Shown here: positions 7,668-15,369 of the stretch, one piece after another
Position numbering within the stretch: position 1 is the stretch's first letter
How the letters are laid out: every line of letters starts with the position of its first letter
From: CAJXVA01 sp963761755
GTDB taxonomy: Bacteria; Myxococcota_A; Polyangia; Nannocystales; Nannocystaceae
Assembly (NCBI GenBank): GCA_963761755.1
Contig: CAVXIC010000006.1
Coordinates: 248,001-312,000, forward strand
Direction of reading: 5' to 3'
DNA length: 64,000 nucleotides
Position numbers and translations under genes: made by a program
Notes under the pieces: model-generated
Databases searched by the model: none
Told to the model about the DNA's origin: nothing
Seen by the model: only the letters and a program-made list of their open reading frames with translations

Positions 7668-8660
7668 TCAACGAGCCTTGTAGACGTACTCGTAGCGCTC
7701 GATCTCGAAGTCGGTGCTCTTGCCGTCGGTTCCGACCGCGGCCTTGAACTTGGTCTTCTTGAGGGCCTTGACCGCGATCTCGTCGCATCCATTTCCGATG
7801 CCCTTGACGACCTTGACGCTCCGAACCGACCCGTCCGCTCGGACCTGCACCTTGAGGATGACCTCGCCGGAGATGCCCAGGTCGCGGGCGGCGGGGCACT
7901 CGAGCTTGACCGCCTTGAGGATTCGAGGCTGCTGCGCGATGTACAGCGGGTTCTTGGGCGCCCACGCCTTCCCCGTGCCGGTGGCGGGACCACTGGGCGC
8001 GGTGCCCTGGCCGCCCTTGACGGTGCCCTTGGCGCCCGGCTTCCCGCCTTCCACGCCATCGCGGCTGCCACCGGCGACGCCAGGGCGCGACTTGTCGCCG
8101 CCGATGACGCTGACCCCGGAGTTGCCGCTCTTGATGACCGTGTCCATGGGCATCTCGATCGCGGGGGCCGGCGGGGCCTCGGCCGGCGCCGGATCAGCGG
8201 CGGGCTGGGGCTTGGGCGGCTTCTTGACGTTCTTGGGCGGCGGCGGCGGTGCCTCGGGCGGAGGTGGCGGCGGGGGTTCGACCGGCTCGGGCTCGGGCTC
8301 GGGTTCGGGCTCGGGCTCGGGCTCGGGCTCTTCGGGCGGCGGCTCGAGCTCGACCTCCCGCAGCTCCAGCTCCAGCTCGCACTGGGCGTTGCACCCGTCG
8401 CCGTCGACCAGGTTGCCGTCGTCGCACTTCTCCTCGCCCTCGATGATGCCGTCGCCACAGACGGGCTCGATCTCACACTGCGGCGAGCAGCCGTCGCCCC
8501 ACCGGAGGTTGCCGTCGTCGCACTCCTCGGTGCCGCTGACCCGGGCGTCTCCGCACTCGGGCTTGATCCAGTCGATCACCAGGTATCCGCAAAGGTGCAG
8601 CACCAGCGAGGTCACCAGGGGTGGCAAGACCTCGAGGATGATCGAGCGGGGGCGGGCCAT
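7668..8660 (-). CDS. TonB-type energy transducer with two Myxo Cys-rich disulfide repeats
   Basis: The 330-residue protein begins with a membrane anchor (about 10-31), then two Myxo-type disulfide repeats (36-64 and 68-94), each with the CxxG...ECDDGN...GDGC...QCE pattern, then a Glu-Pro repeat and proline-rich spacer (about 107-150) typical of TonB, a Gly-rich linker, and a TonB C-terminal domain (about 240-330) ending in VKALKKTKFKAAVG. TonB passes energy from an ExbB/ExbD motor to outer-membrane receptors. It follows exbB- and exbD-like genes on the same strand (9-base gap). Disulfide repeats between the anchor and the spacer are an unusual addition and may mediate contacts or dimerisation in the periplasm. 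Confidence 0.85.
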   Translation of the reverse strand: MARPRSIILEVLPPLVTSLVLHLCGYLVIDWIKPECGDARVSGTEECDDGNLRWGDGCSPQCEIEPVCGDGIIEGEEKCDDGNLVDGDGCNAQCELELELREVELEPPPEEPEPEPEPEPEPEPEPVEPPPPPPPEAPPPPPKNVKKPPKPQPAADPAPAEAPPAPAIEMPMDTVIKSGNSGVSVIGGDKSRPGVAGGSRDGVEGGKPGAKGTVKGGQGTAPSGPATGTGKAWAPKNPLYIAQQPRILKAVKLECPAARDLGISGEVILKVQVRADGSVRSVKVVKGIGNGCDEIAVKALKKTKFKAAVGTDGKSTDFEIERYEYVYKAR

Positions 8661-8669
8661 GGGGATGGG

Positions 8670-9095
8670 TCAGCCTTGGGCGGCTGGCTTCTTGGTCGCG
8701 ATGGCGTACTTCTTGACGCCGGCGTCTCGCAGCAGATCGATGAGCCGGACCATTTGGCCGACGTTGGAGTTCTCGTCGCACTGAACGATCCCCTGGACGT
8801 TGGGATCTATCGCCAGCTTGGCGGCGATCGCGGATTTGATCTCGTCGTCGCTCGAGACGGGCTTGGCATCGACGGCGATGTTGCCGTCGGGATCGCACTG
8901 GATCAGGATGCTCTCGCCCTCGATGGTGCTGCCCGAGGTCGCCTCGGGTTTGTCGATCGCCAGGCCCTCCTGATTGGCGATCACCGAGGTGGTCACCATG
9001 AAGATGATCAGCAGCACCAAGGTGATGTCGACCAGCGGCGTCACGTTGATCGCGGCGATTTCGCCGTCGTCGTCATCGATTGATCCTCCGGCCAT
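8670..9095 (-). CDS. ExbD/TolR-family biopolymer transport protein
   Basis: The 141-residue product has the ExbD/TolR layout: a short acidic cytoplasmic N-terminus (DDDDGEIAAINVTPLVDI), a single TM at about 22-42 holding the conserved TPLVDITLVLLIIFMVT segment with the functional Asp, and a periplasmic domain. It works with an ExbB/TolQ protein as a proton-driven stator. It lies 3 bases downstream of the exbB-like gene and 9 bases upstream of the TonB gene, so the three form one operon. Confidence 0.9.
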   Translation of the reverse strand: MAGGSIDDDDGEIAAINVTPLVDITLVLLIIFMVTTSVIANQEGLAIDKPEATSGSTIEGESILIQCDPDGNIAVDAKPVSSDDEIKSAIAAKLAIDPNVQGIVQCDENSNVGQMVRLIDLLRDAGVKKYAIATKKPAAQG

Positions 9096-9098
9096 CGC

Positions 9099-9779
9099 TC
9101 AGTCCTCGTCCTTGCCCACGGAGGGGTGGGCGTCGTCGTCGTGCTCGAGGATGATCGCGAACGCGGACGTTGCAAGGCTCTCCGCGTGGGCGAGCGTTCG
9201 CTTCACCTTGCGCTGGAACATGTTGTAGGCGACGACCGCTGGGATGGCGACGAGCAGGCCGACCGCGGTGGCGACGAGGGCCTCCGAGATGCCGGCCATG
9301 ACCGCGGTGCTCTGCTGTCCGCCCGCGTTGACGCCCGACTTCGCGAGCTCGTTGAACGCCTGAATGATGCCGAGCACCGTGCCGAACAGGCCGATGAACG
9401 GGGCGTTGGCACCCAGCGTGCCCAAGAAGCTCAGGTTGCGATCGAGCCGAAGCTTCTCCTCGGCCCTTCCGCTGCTCATCGCGGCTTCGAGCGCAGCCTT
9501 GCCGCGGCTGGCGACGGCCACCATCTCGCCGATGATGCGCGCGCCGGGTCCGGCGGTGTCGCGGGTGAGCTTGGCGGCCTTGTCCAGGTCGCGGTCTCCG
9601 AGCGCCTCGAACAGCGAGCGACGCACGTCGGCGTCCGCTTTGGTGGCGGTGCCGAAGTACAGCAGCCGCTCGACCATCACGTAGACGCTGATCAAACTCA
9701 GCACGACCAGGACCCACATGACCCACTCCGCGCCGAGCAGCGCAAAGTCGAGGAACTTCTCGGTAATGTTGAACCCCAT
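9099..9779 (-). CDS. ExbB/TolQ/MotA-family proton channel protein
   Basis: The 226-residue product has three hydrophobic segments (about 15-37, 107-130 and 150-172) and the family core GTLGANAPFIGLFGTVLGIIQAFNELAKSG followed by GISEALVATAVGLLVAIPAVVAYNMF. This is the proton-channel subunit that, with ExbD, uses the proton gradient to drive TonB. It is the first gene of the exbB-exbD-tonB set. The gap to the upstream TPR gene (9780-9927) holds an inverted repeat at 9885-9901. Confidence 0.9.
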   Translation of the reverse strand: MGFNITEKFLDFALLGAEWVMWVLVVLSLISVYVMVERLLYFGTATKADADVRRSLFEALGDRDLDKAAKLTRDTAGPGARIIGEMVAVASRGKAALEAAMSSGRAEEKLRLDRNLSFLGTLGANAPFIGLFGTVLGIIQAFNELAKSGVNAGGQQSTAVMAGISEALVATAVGLLVAIPAVVAYNMFQRKVKRTLAHAESLATSAFAIILEHDDDAHPSVGKDED

Positions 9780-9884
9780 GGCGTCGACCGCGGAACGTTA
9801 GCCGATAGGGCCCCAGGGGGCCAGCGATCGCGACCCTGCGAGGCAGGAATCGGCCGTGGGAGCGACGCGGATCACGGGATGGGA

Positions 9885-9901
9885 CGTGACAAGATGTCAC
9901 G
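9885..9901. promoter_or_regulatory. Perfect inverted repeat upstream of exbB-exbD-tonB
   Basis: CGTGAC and GTCACG are separated by AAGAT: a perfect 6-base dyad with a 5-base centre, in the 148-base gap between the TPR gene and the exbB-like gene. It could be an operator for the energy-transducer operon or a weak hairpin ending the TPR transcript; there is no T-tract. Confidence 0.35.
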
Positions 9902-9927
9902 CTCGGGTGTTCAGGACTCGGGGCGCG

Positions 9928-10629
9928 TCACTGCGCGGTCATCTTGAGGTAGACCTTGCAGCTGCGGTTCTCCGGGTCCTCGGCCAAGACGTGCTGCCAC
10001 TCCGCTCGGGCCTCGGGCACCCGCTGCGCGCGCCACAGGGTCACGCCGAGGTGAATGCGGGCCTGCAGGTAGTCCGGGGCCGACTCGCGGATCGCGATGA
10101 ACTCGTCGAGCGCCTCGTCGATCCGGTCGAGATCCCGCAGCGTATTGCCGAGCTTGGTGCGAATGTCCACGAACGTAGGGCACACGCGCAGCGCCTTGCG
10201 ATACTCCTTCGTGGCGTGGTCGAGCAGACCGACGGCGACGTAGGCATCGCCCAACTCCGCGTGCATGTTGGCGATCTTGCCGCGCACGAAGCTGTCGAGC
10301 TTGTCGATCCCCGTGACGTCTCGTTGGCCTTGGGCCTGTGAGTAGACGGCCTTCGCCTCGTCGTACTTGCCCAGCTCGTTGTAGACCACCGCGAGGTTCA
10401 GCGCGGCCTCGGTGTAACGGGGGTTGATCTTCAGCGCGGTCTCCAAGGACTCCCGCGCCTTGATCGGTCGTCCCGCCTCGTAGTGAATGACGCCCAGCAT
10501 GTTGTGCACGTCGGCGAACTGGCCATGCGCCTCCAGTACCGCCTCGAGGTGGGGCGTTGCCTTGTCGAACTCCCCCGCTTGGTAGAAGTCACGTCCTACC
10601 GTCAGGTGGTGCTTGAGCTGGGCGTCCAT
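9928..10629 (-). CDS. TPR-repeat protein
   Basis: The 233-residue protein is built of tandem tetratricopeptide repeats (for example GRDFYQAGEFDKATPHLEAVL, MLGVIHYEAGRPIKARESLETAL, LAVVYNELGKYDEAKAVYSQA, LGDAYVAVGLLDHATKEYRKAL). There is no signal peptide, so it is probably cytoplasmic and a scaffold for protein contacts. The start at 10629 gives a compact TPR fold; the open frame behind it is Pro/Arg-rich and belongs to another gene. A TACGCT hexamer ends 6 bases before the ATG with no Shine-Dalgarno. It sits between the BamD-like gene and the exbB operon; its partner is not evident. Confidence 0.8.
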   Translation of the reverse strand: MDAQLKHHLTVGRDFYQAGEFDKATPHLEAVLEAHGQFADVHNMLGVIHYEAGRPIKARESLETALKINPRYTEAALNLAVVYNELGKYDEAKAVYSQAQGQRDVTGIDKLDSFVRGKIANMHAELGDAYVAVGLLDHATKEYRKALRVCPTFVDIRTKLGNTLRDLDRIDEALDEFIAIRESAPDYLQARIHLGVTLWRAQRVPEARAEWQHVLAEDPENRSCKVYLKMTAQ

Positions 10630-10660
10630 GCGACCAGCGTACACCCGTTGGCGGCGATGC

Positions 10661-11746
10661 TCAGCTCCCCGAAGCGGTCGGAGTCTGTGGTGCGGCGGGG
10701 GGCGAGCCCGAAGCCGGCGGCGTGGTGCCCGAAGCCGGCGGCGTGGTGCCCGAAGCCGGCGGCGTGGTGCCCGAAGCCGGCGGCGTGGTGCCCGAAGCCG
10801 GCGGCGTCGTTCCCGAAGCCGGCGGCGTGGTTCCGGCCGGCCGCGCCGGGGCGCGCTCGGGGTGGGTGGGCTGCGTCCGATTCTTGGGCACCTTGGGCGC
10901 CTTGGGCACCGGGGGCGTGCGGTCGGGCCGAGGCCGGTTGGGGTCGGTTGGGCCGAACTCGTCGTAGATGTACTTGAGGTAGATCCGAGCCTGCTTGCCG
11001 TGGTGGTGACCGGGGTGCTGGGTCTGCAGCTCGGTGAAGGTCTGCCGCGCGAGCTCGATCTCGTCCATCCGCAGGTACGTGATGCCGAGCAAGAACAGCA
11101 CCTCGGCGTCCAGGCCGATGCCCGGATAGGTGGCGTGCGCGGTCTCGAGGCGACCGATCGCGCCTTCGGGCTTGTCACGGTCGAGGTAGAAGCGCGCGAC
11201 GTACAGCTCGTGCTCGAGCAGGCGGCGCTTGACCTCGTCCCGCAGCTTGACGGCGAAGGCCTCGGTGTTGGTGCCGCTGTAGTGATCGAAGTAGTAGCGC
11301 AGCTCGAGCATCGCCTCGCGCAGCGGCGTCTGGTCGCGCTGCTCGGCGGGCGGCAGCAAGAAGAATCCAGACGGCGCGTTCATGAACGCCGACGCCGCCG
11401 CCATGAAGCTCGCCCAGCCGTTGCGCGTGTGCTGGTGCGTGGGGTGAAGCTTGGCGAACTGGCGGAACGCGTCCTGGGAGGTGATGTAGTTGCCCTGCTC
11501 GAACTCGGCCCGCGCGATCAGCAGCTCGGCTTCGACCGAGTATCGCGAGAAGGGGAAGCGGATCCGGACGAAGTCCGCGTATTGGATCGCTTCCTCCCAG
11601 TCCTTGTCCGAGAACTCGCCGACCGCGAGCTCGTAGTTTTCGCGCGCGGTTTGGGCGTAGTCCGCCGACAGGTCGGGGCCGGTCTTGCACCCGGTCGCGG
11701 GAGCGGAGACGAGCGCAGCCGCGAGGATGAGGCGTGGAAGTCGCAC
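10661..11746 (-). CDS. BamD/YfiO-like TPR lipoprotein with C-terminal heptad tandem repeat
   Basis: The product has a lipoprotein signal (LILAAALVSAPATGC), then BamD/YfiO-like TPR repeats (NYELAVGEFSDKDWEEAIQYADFVRIRFP, ELLIARAEFEQGNYITSQDAFRQFAKLHP). BamD is the essential lipoprotein of the outer-membrane beta-barrel assembly machine. It is longer than E. coli BamD (about 245 residues): a Pro-rich linker and six copies of the heptad TTPPASG follow, ending in a short Pro/Ser tail. I chose the GTG at 11746 because it starts right before the signal peptide; ATG 11836 would add an Arg-rich leader. Whether it is the genuine BamD or a paralogous TPR lipoprotein cannot be told. Confidence 0.75.
   Translation of the reverse strand: MRLPRLILAAALVSAPATGCKTGPDLSADYAQTARENYELAVGEFSDKDWEEAIQYADFVRIRFPFSRYSVEAELLIARAEFEQGNYITSQDAFRQFAKLHPTHQHTRNGWASFMAAASAFMNAPSGFFLLPPAEQRDQTPLREAMLELRYYFDHYSGTNTEAFAVKLRDEVKRRLLEHELYVARFYLDRDKPEGAIGRLETAHATYPGIGLDAEVLFLLGITYLRMDEIELARQTFTELQTQHPGHHHGKQARIYLKYIYDEFGPTDPNRPRPDRTPPVPKAPKVPKNRTQPTHPERAPARPAGTTPPASGTTPPASGTTPPASGTTPPASGTTPPASGTTPPASGSPPAAPQTPTASGS
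10706..10831. repeat. Six tandem copies of a 21-base unit, coding for TTPPASG heptads
   Basis: Six head-to-tail 21-base units (10706, 10727, 10748, 10769, 10790, 10811) are nearly identical, with single-base variants in units five and six. They lie in frame inside the BamD-like gene and translate on the minus strand as repeated TTPPASG. Near identity at the DNA level points to recent expansion by slippage or unequal exchange. Confidence 0.95.
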
Positions 11747-11900
11747 GGAGAGCCGCGCGACCGTACTTTCGGCCCACAGGGGTGTCAACGCGCGTGCCGC
11801 GGATGTCACACGCTGGCTGCGCCGGGGGAACAGCACCGCGTGCTCGCGCGTCCTTGGGCGAGACGTGCCCGGCTAGGGTACGCTCCGGCTCGTTTCGTCC

Positions 11901-13286
11901 GTGTCCGTTTCGCCCCAACAGACCCGCGCCCTCGGAGCGCTCCCGGCCATGGCCCTCGTCGCGGGATCCATGCTCGGGATCGGGATCTTCATCGCCCCCC
12001 CGGTGGTGGCGGCCCAGCTCGACCGGCCCGGGGCGTTCCTCATCATGTGGATGATCGGTGGGGTCTCGGCGCTGTGCGGGGCGCTCTCGGTGGCGGAGCT
12101 GGGCAGCATGATGCCGACCGCTGGCGGAGACTATCCCTATCTACGGCGCGCCTACGGGCCCGGATGGGCGTACGCGGCCGGCTGGCTGCAGCTGCTGGCC
12201 ATTTTTCCAGGGTCGCTGGCCGCGATGGCCGTCGCGACCGCCAAGTTCCAGTTTCCCATCGTCTTCGGCACCGCCTTCGACGTGCCCGCGATGCTCGGGG
12301 TGCCGATCGACCCCGCGATGTTCTGGGCGGTGTTGATCGTCGTGTCGCTGACGGGGCTCAACCACGTGGGGGTCGTCCTCTCGGGGCGCTTCCAGGTCGC
12401 GCTCACCGGGATCCCCGTCGCAATCTTGGTGGTCGCCAGCGTCGCTGTGCTGTTGTTCAAGGGCACCTCGGGCGCCTGGTCTACCGTCGACGCCAGCACC
12501 TTCGAGCTTCCGGGCATCTCTTCGCTCGCGCTCGCCTTCTTGCCGGTCTACTTCGCGTACTCGGGCTGGAACGCCGCGATCTTCGTCGGTGGGGAGATCC
12601 GCAACCCTGGTCGCAACCTGCCCCGGGCGCTCGTCGGCGGCACGCTGGGGGTCACGGTCCTTTACTTCATGCTCTGCGTGGGCTTCTTGGCCGTGTTCTC
12701 GATGGACGACCTCGCGAACACCGGCGAAGCCGGGACCGCCGCGGCGCGCTCGCTGTTCGGGGCGATCGGGGTGGTCGGCGTCACCACGCTCATCCTCATG
12801 GCGATGCTCGGATCGATCAACGGCACGGTCATCACCGGGTCGAGGATCGCGTATGCGATGGCGCAGGACGGACATTGCGTGCCTTCGGCGGGACGTCTGG
12901 GTCGCTTCGGCACCCCGGCCGCCGCGCTGTGGCTGCAGGCGGGGTGGACCTGCGTGCTCATGATGACGCAGAGCTTCGAGGCGCTGGTCAACTACACCTC
13001 GGCCGCGATGCTCGTCACCGGCACGATGACCGTGATGGCGGTGCTCGTCTTGCGTCGCAAGTTGCCCGACATGCCCCGCCCCTACCGCACGTGGGGCTAC
13101 CCGGTCACGCCCCTGCTGTACGCGGTGTCCAGCGTCTTCGTGCTGGTCATGCTGGCCAAGGATCTCGACGTGTCGGTGTTCTTGGCCTTTGCATGGTTCG
13201 GGGCCGCGTGGGCGTTCCATCGCTACGTCATCGCGCCTCGCTCGCAGCCGGGCACAGAGGCGTCACTGGCACCGGACAACGCCTGA
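11901..13286 (+). CDS. APC-superfamily amino acid permease
   Basis: The 461-residue protein has about twelve hydrophobic segments and the APC opening motif GSMLGIGIFIAPPVV near residue 22, plus SELGSMMP-like AELGSMMPTAGGDYPYLRRAYGP after TM2 and the FAYSGWNAAIFVGGEIRNPGRNLPRAL segment. It should import amino acids or exchange them across the inner membrane. The start is GTG at 11901; a TAGGGTACGCT stretch lies 17-27 bases upstream. It stands alone, divergent from the BamD-like gene and convergent with the M28 peptidase gene. Substrate cannot be read from the sequence. Confidence 0.85.
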   Translation: MSVSPQQTRALGALPAMALVAGSMLGIGIFIAPPVVAAQLDRPGAFLIMWMIGGVSALCGALSVAELGSMMPTAGGDYPYLRRAYGPGWAYAAGWLQLLAIFPGSLAAMAVATAKFQFPIVFGTAFDVPAMLGVPIDPAMFWAVLIVVSLTGLNHVGVVLSGRFQVALTGIPVAILVVASVAVLLFKGTSGAWSTVDASTFELPGISSLALAFLPVYFAYSGWNAAIFVGGEIRNPGRNLPRALVGGTLGVTVLYFMLCVGFLAVFSMDDLANTGEAGTAAARSLFGAIGVVGVTTLILMAMLGSINGTVITGSRIAYAMAQDGHCVPSAGRLGRFGTPAAALWLQAGWTCVLMMTQSFEALVNYTSAAMLVTGTMTVMAVLVLRRKLPDMPRPYRTWGYPVTPLLYAVSSVFVLVMLAKDLDVSVFLAFAWFGAAWAFHRYVIAPRSQPGTEASLAPDNA

Positions 13287-13349
13287 GCCGCGGCCTTGCC
13301 AGCGGGGTCCGTCCGGCGTCGACCAGATCTGCGACCACATCTGCGGGGA

Positions 13350-13370
13350 CTTCGAGCCCGAGGGCTCAAG
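13350..13370. terminator. Candidate bidirectional hairpin between convergent genes
   Basis: In the 97-base gap between the permease stop and the M28 peptidase stop, GAGCCC and GGGCTC face each other across GA, with outer CTT/AAG pairs and one bulged C. No T-tract follows on either strand, so this would be a non-canonical terminator at best. Confidence 0.3.
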
Positions 13371-13383
13371 CGCAACGGCCCGC

Positions 13384-14823
13384 CTACTCGTTGGGCTCGG
13401 ACACCCGCGGGATGGGGGCACCTTCGGCCAACGCCATCGTGACGCCCAGGACCAGGGCTCCGATGTCGGCGATGCCCTGGAGGTTGATCGCCTCCACCTC
13501 GTCCGAGGTGCGGTGATAGTCGTCGTGCAGCCCGGTAAAGAAGAACAGGGTGGGAATCCCCTGCCGCAGCCAGTGGGCGTGGTCGCTGCGGCCGGTCACG
13601 GACGCGGGGTGAACGACCTGGAGGCCCCCTACGCCGGCCGCCTCGAGGATCGGGGGCCACGCGGGGCTGGTCCGCTCGCCCCCGACCTGCAGGCCATCGG
13701 GGCCGTAGCGTCCGACCATGTCCATGTTGATCATCGCGACGACGGTGCCACCGAGGAACGGGGCGGCGCTGGGCGGGGACTCGGCCAGCGCCTTGGAGCC
13801 GAGCAGACCCAGCTCCTCGCCCGCAAAGTGCGCGAAGACCAAGGAGCGCTTGGGACGGTATCCGGACGTTCCCATCGCGCGCGCGATCTCCATGAGCAGG
13901 GCCGTGCCGCTGGCGTTGTCGTCCGCGCCGTTGCAGATCGTGTCGTCGGGGTCGGCGTCGTTCTCGGGGCCTCGACAGAACGTGCCGAAGTTCTGGGTGC
14001 CGATGTGGTCGTAGTGGGCCCCCAGCAAGATGATCTCCTCGGGGTGCTCGCTTCCCTCGATCCACGCCAGCACGTTGGGGGCCAGCGCGGCGACCGACGT
14101 CTCCGAGCGGGTCAGCGAGAGTCGAACCCCCTCCAGCGCCGTTGCGGTGGGCGGCGGCGTACCGCTGGGCAGACCGAACGCCTCGTGCGCCATGTCCCGA
14201 GCGATCCACGCGGTGGAGACCGGCATCGACGCCGCCGTGGCTTCAACCTCGGGCACCGTGTCGACGACGAAGAGGACGGCCGAAGCACCAGCCCGCGCGA
14301 GCGCCTCGACCCGGTCCTGCATGGGGCCGGTGGGGGCGGGGGTCACGACCACGTATCCCTCGACGCCCGCGGTCGCGTCGCCGGCGATCCACGCGGGCGC
14401 AGCGACCACCGCTCGCCCCGCGCCGAAGCCGGCGGCGGGGACGTCCTCCTCGGGGATCTGCCGCGTCTCTCCGGCGCGTTCGACCCAGAGGTAGAAGGCG
14501 TCTCCAGGCTCCCTACCGGCGGGATACTCGAAGTCGATGCGGTACGAGGAACCGACGGGCTGGAGGCCGGCGGCGTGGTGGCTGGCCGCGATGTAGTCCG
14601 CCGCGGCCCCGAGGTGCTCGAGGTCCTTGGTGAATCGGCCGGCCCAGCCGTCGTCGGCCAAGGTGCGCAGGTCGTTTGCGATCGAATCGGCGTTCAGGGC
14701 GATCGCCGGGGGCTCGGAGGACGCCGGACCCGAGGTTGGACGCGACGGGTCGCGGCCGGCCGGGCGCGTGCACGACACACATCCCAGGGCGATGGAAGCG
14801 AGCAAGGCGAGCCCTTGATGCAT
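13384..14823 (-). CDS. M28-family zinc aminopeptidase lipoprotein
   Basis: The 479-residue product begins with a signal peptide containing Cys near residues 15-18 (LALLASIALGCVSC), so it is probably a lipoprotein. The C-terminal half has the M28 di-zinc motifs: GAHYDHIG, NGADDNASGTALLMEIAR, AHFAGEELGLLGS, INMDMVGR and YHRTSDE. A PA-like insert (GYVVVTPAPTGPMQDRVEAL to FVVDTVPEVEA) precedes the peptidase domain. It should cleave N-terminal residues from peptides outside the cytoplasm. It follows an unknown helical gene by 19 bases on the same strand. A TATCGT hexamer ends 8 bases before the ATG. Confidence 0.88.
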   Translation of the reverse strand: MHQGLALLASIALGCVSCTRPAGRDPSRPTSGPASSEPPAIALNADSIANDLRTLADDGWAGRFTKDLEHLGAAADYIAASHHAAGLQPVGSSYRIDFEYPAGREPGDAFYLWVERAGETRQIPEEDVPAAGFGAGRAVVAAPAWIAGDATAGVEGYVVVTPAPTGPMQDRVEALARAGASAVLFVVDTVPEVEATAASMPVSTAWIARDMAHEAFGLPSGTPPPTATALEGVRLSLTRSETSVAALAPNVLAWIEGSEHPEEIILLGAHYDHIGTQNFGTFCRGPENDADPDDTICNGADDNASGTALLMEIARAMGTSGYRPKRSLVFAHFAGEELGLLGSKALAESPPSAAPFLGGTVVAMINMDMVGRYGPDGLQVGGERTSPAWPPILEAAGVGGLQVVHPASVTGRSDHAHWLRQGIPTLFFFTGLHDDYHRTSDEVEAINLQGIADIGALVLGVTMALAEGAPIPRVSEPNE

Positions 14824-14842
14824 CGCCGCGAACGATACACGC

Positions 14843-15241
14843 TCACGTGTCGCGCGGCGCGCGGTGCCAGCCATCGCTCTCCCACAGCTCGCACCGCTCG
14901 TCGAGGAACGTGATCAGGTCGAAACAGGCGTCCAGGGCGTCGCTGGGCGCGCTGCTCAGATGGGCCTCGAGCTGCCGCAGGCCGCCTCCGAGCCGGCCGA
15001 GATCCTCGACGCCCAGCTCCAGCAGTGCACGCCGGCCCAGCTCGAGCGCCAAGGCAGAGGCGTCCCTGCGGACCTCGGCGAGGCGCTCACGCAGCGCATC
15101 GTTGAGCTCGTCGCGAGCGGTCTGGTCCAGCAAGTGGGTGAAGGCCGGGCGCATCCGCTGCTTGGTCTGCATCGACGCGATGGTGCGGTCTCGCTCTCGT
15201 AGCTCGGCGTAGCGGGTGCGGGCTTGCTCGGGATCGATCAT
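14843..15241 (-). CDS. Hypothetical helical protein (132 aa)
   Basis: I do not recognise this protein. It is almost entirely predicted helix: charged helices at about 5-65 (ARTRYAELRERDRTIASMQ, ELNDALRERLAEVRRDASALALELG), a Gly/Leu-rich turn, and a C-terminal helix ending in CELWESDGWHR. No signal peptide or TM. The ATG at 15241 has a good Shine-Dalgarno (AGGAG) about 11 bases upstream. It is followed by the M28 peptidase gene 19 bases later on the same strand and may share its transcript. Confidence 0.7.
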   Translation of the reverse strand: MIDPEQARTRYAELRERDRTIASMQTKQRMRPAFTHLLDQTARDELNDALRERLAEVRRDASALALELGRRALLELGVEDLGRLGGGLRQLEAHLSSAPSDALDACFDLITFLDERCELWESDGWHRAPRDT

Positions 15242-15369
15242 CGGTTCGGCGCTCCTGTCCAACCATAGATCCCCGGGGACCATCGAGGTCCGGGAAACCT
15301 TTGACGCTCGCGTTCGCACTGGAGGACCGGCATGATGACGGGGACATGGCGGACGTGGCGGGCGGTTCG

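Noticed and set aside
10706..10831. CRISPR-like repeat
   Set aside because: Units are head-to-tail without spacers, in frame within a gene.
15301..15306. TTGACG as a minus-35 box for the esterase lipoprotein
   Set aside because: No minus-10-like hexamer at 15-19 bases downstream.
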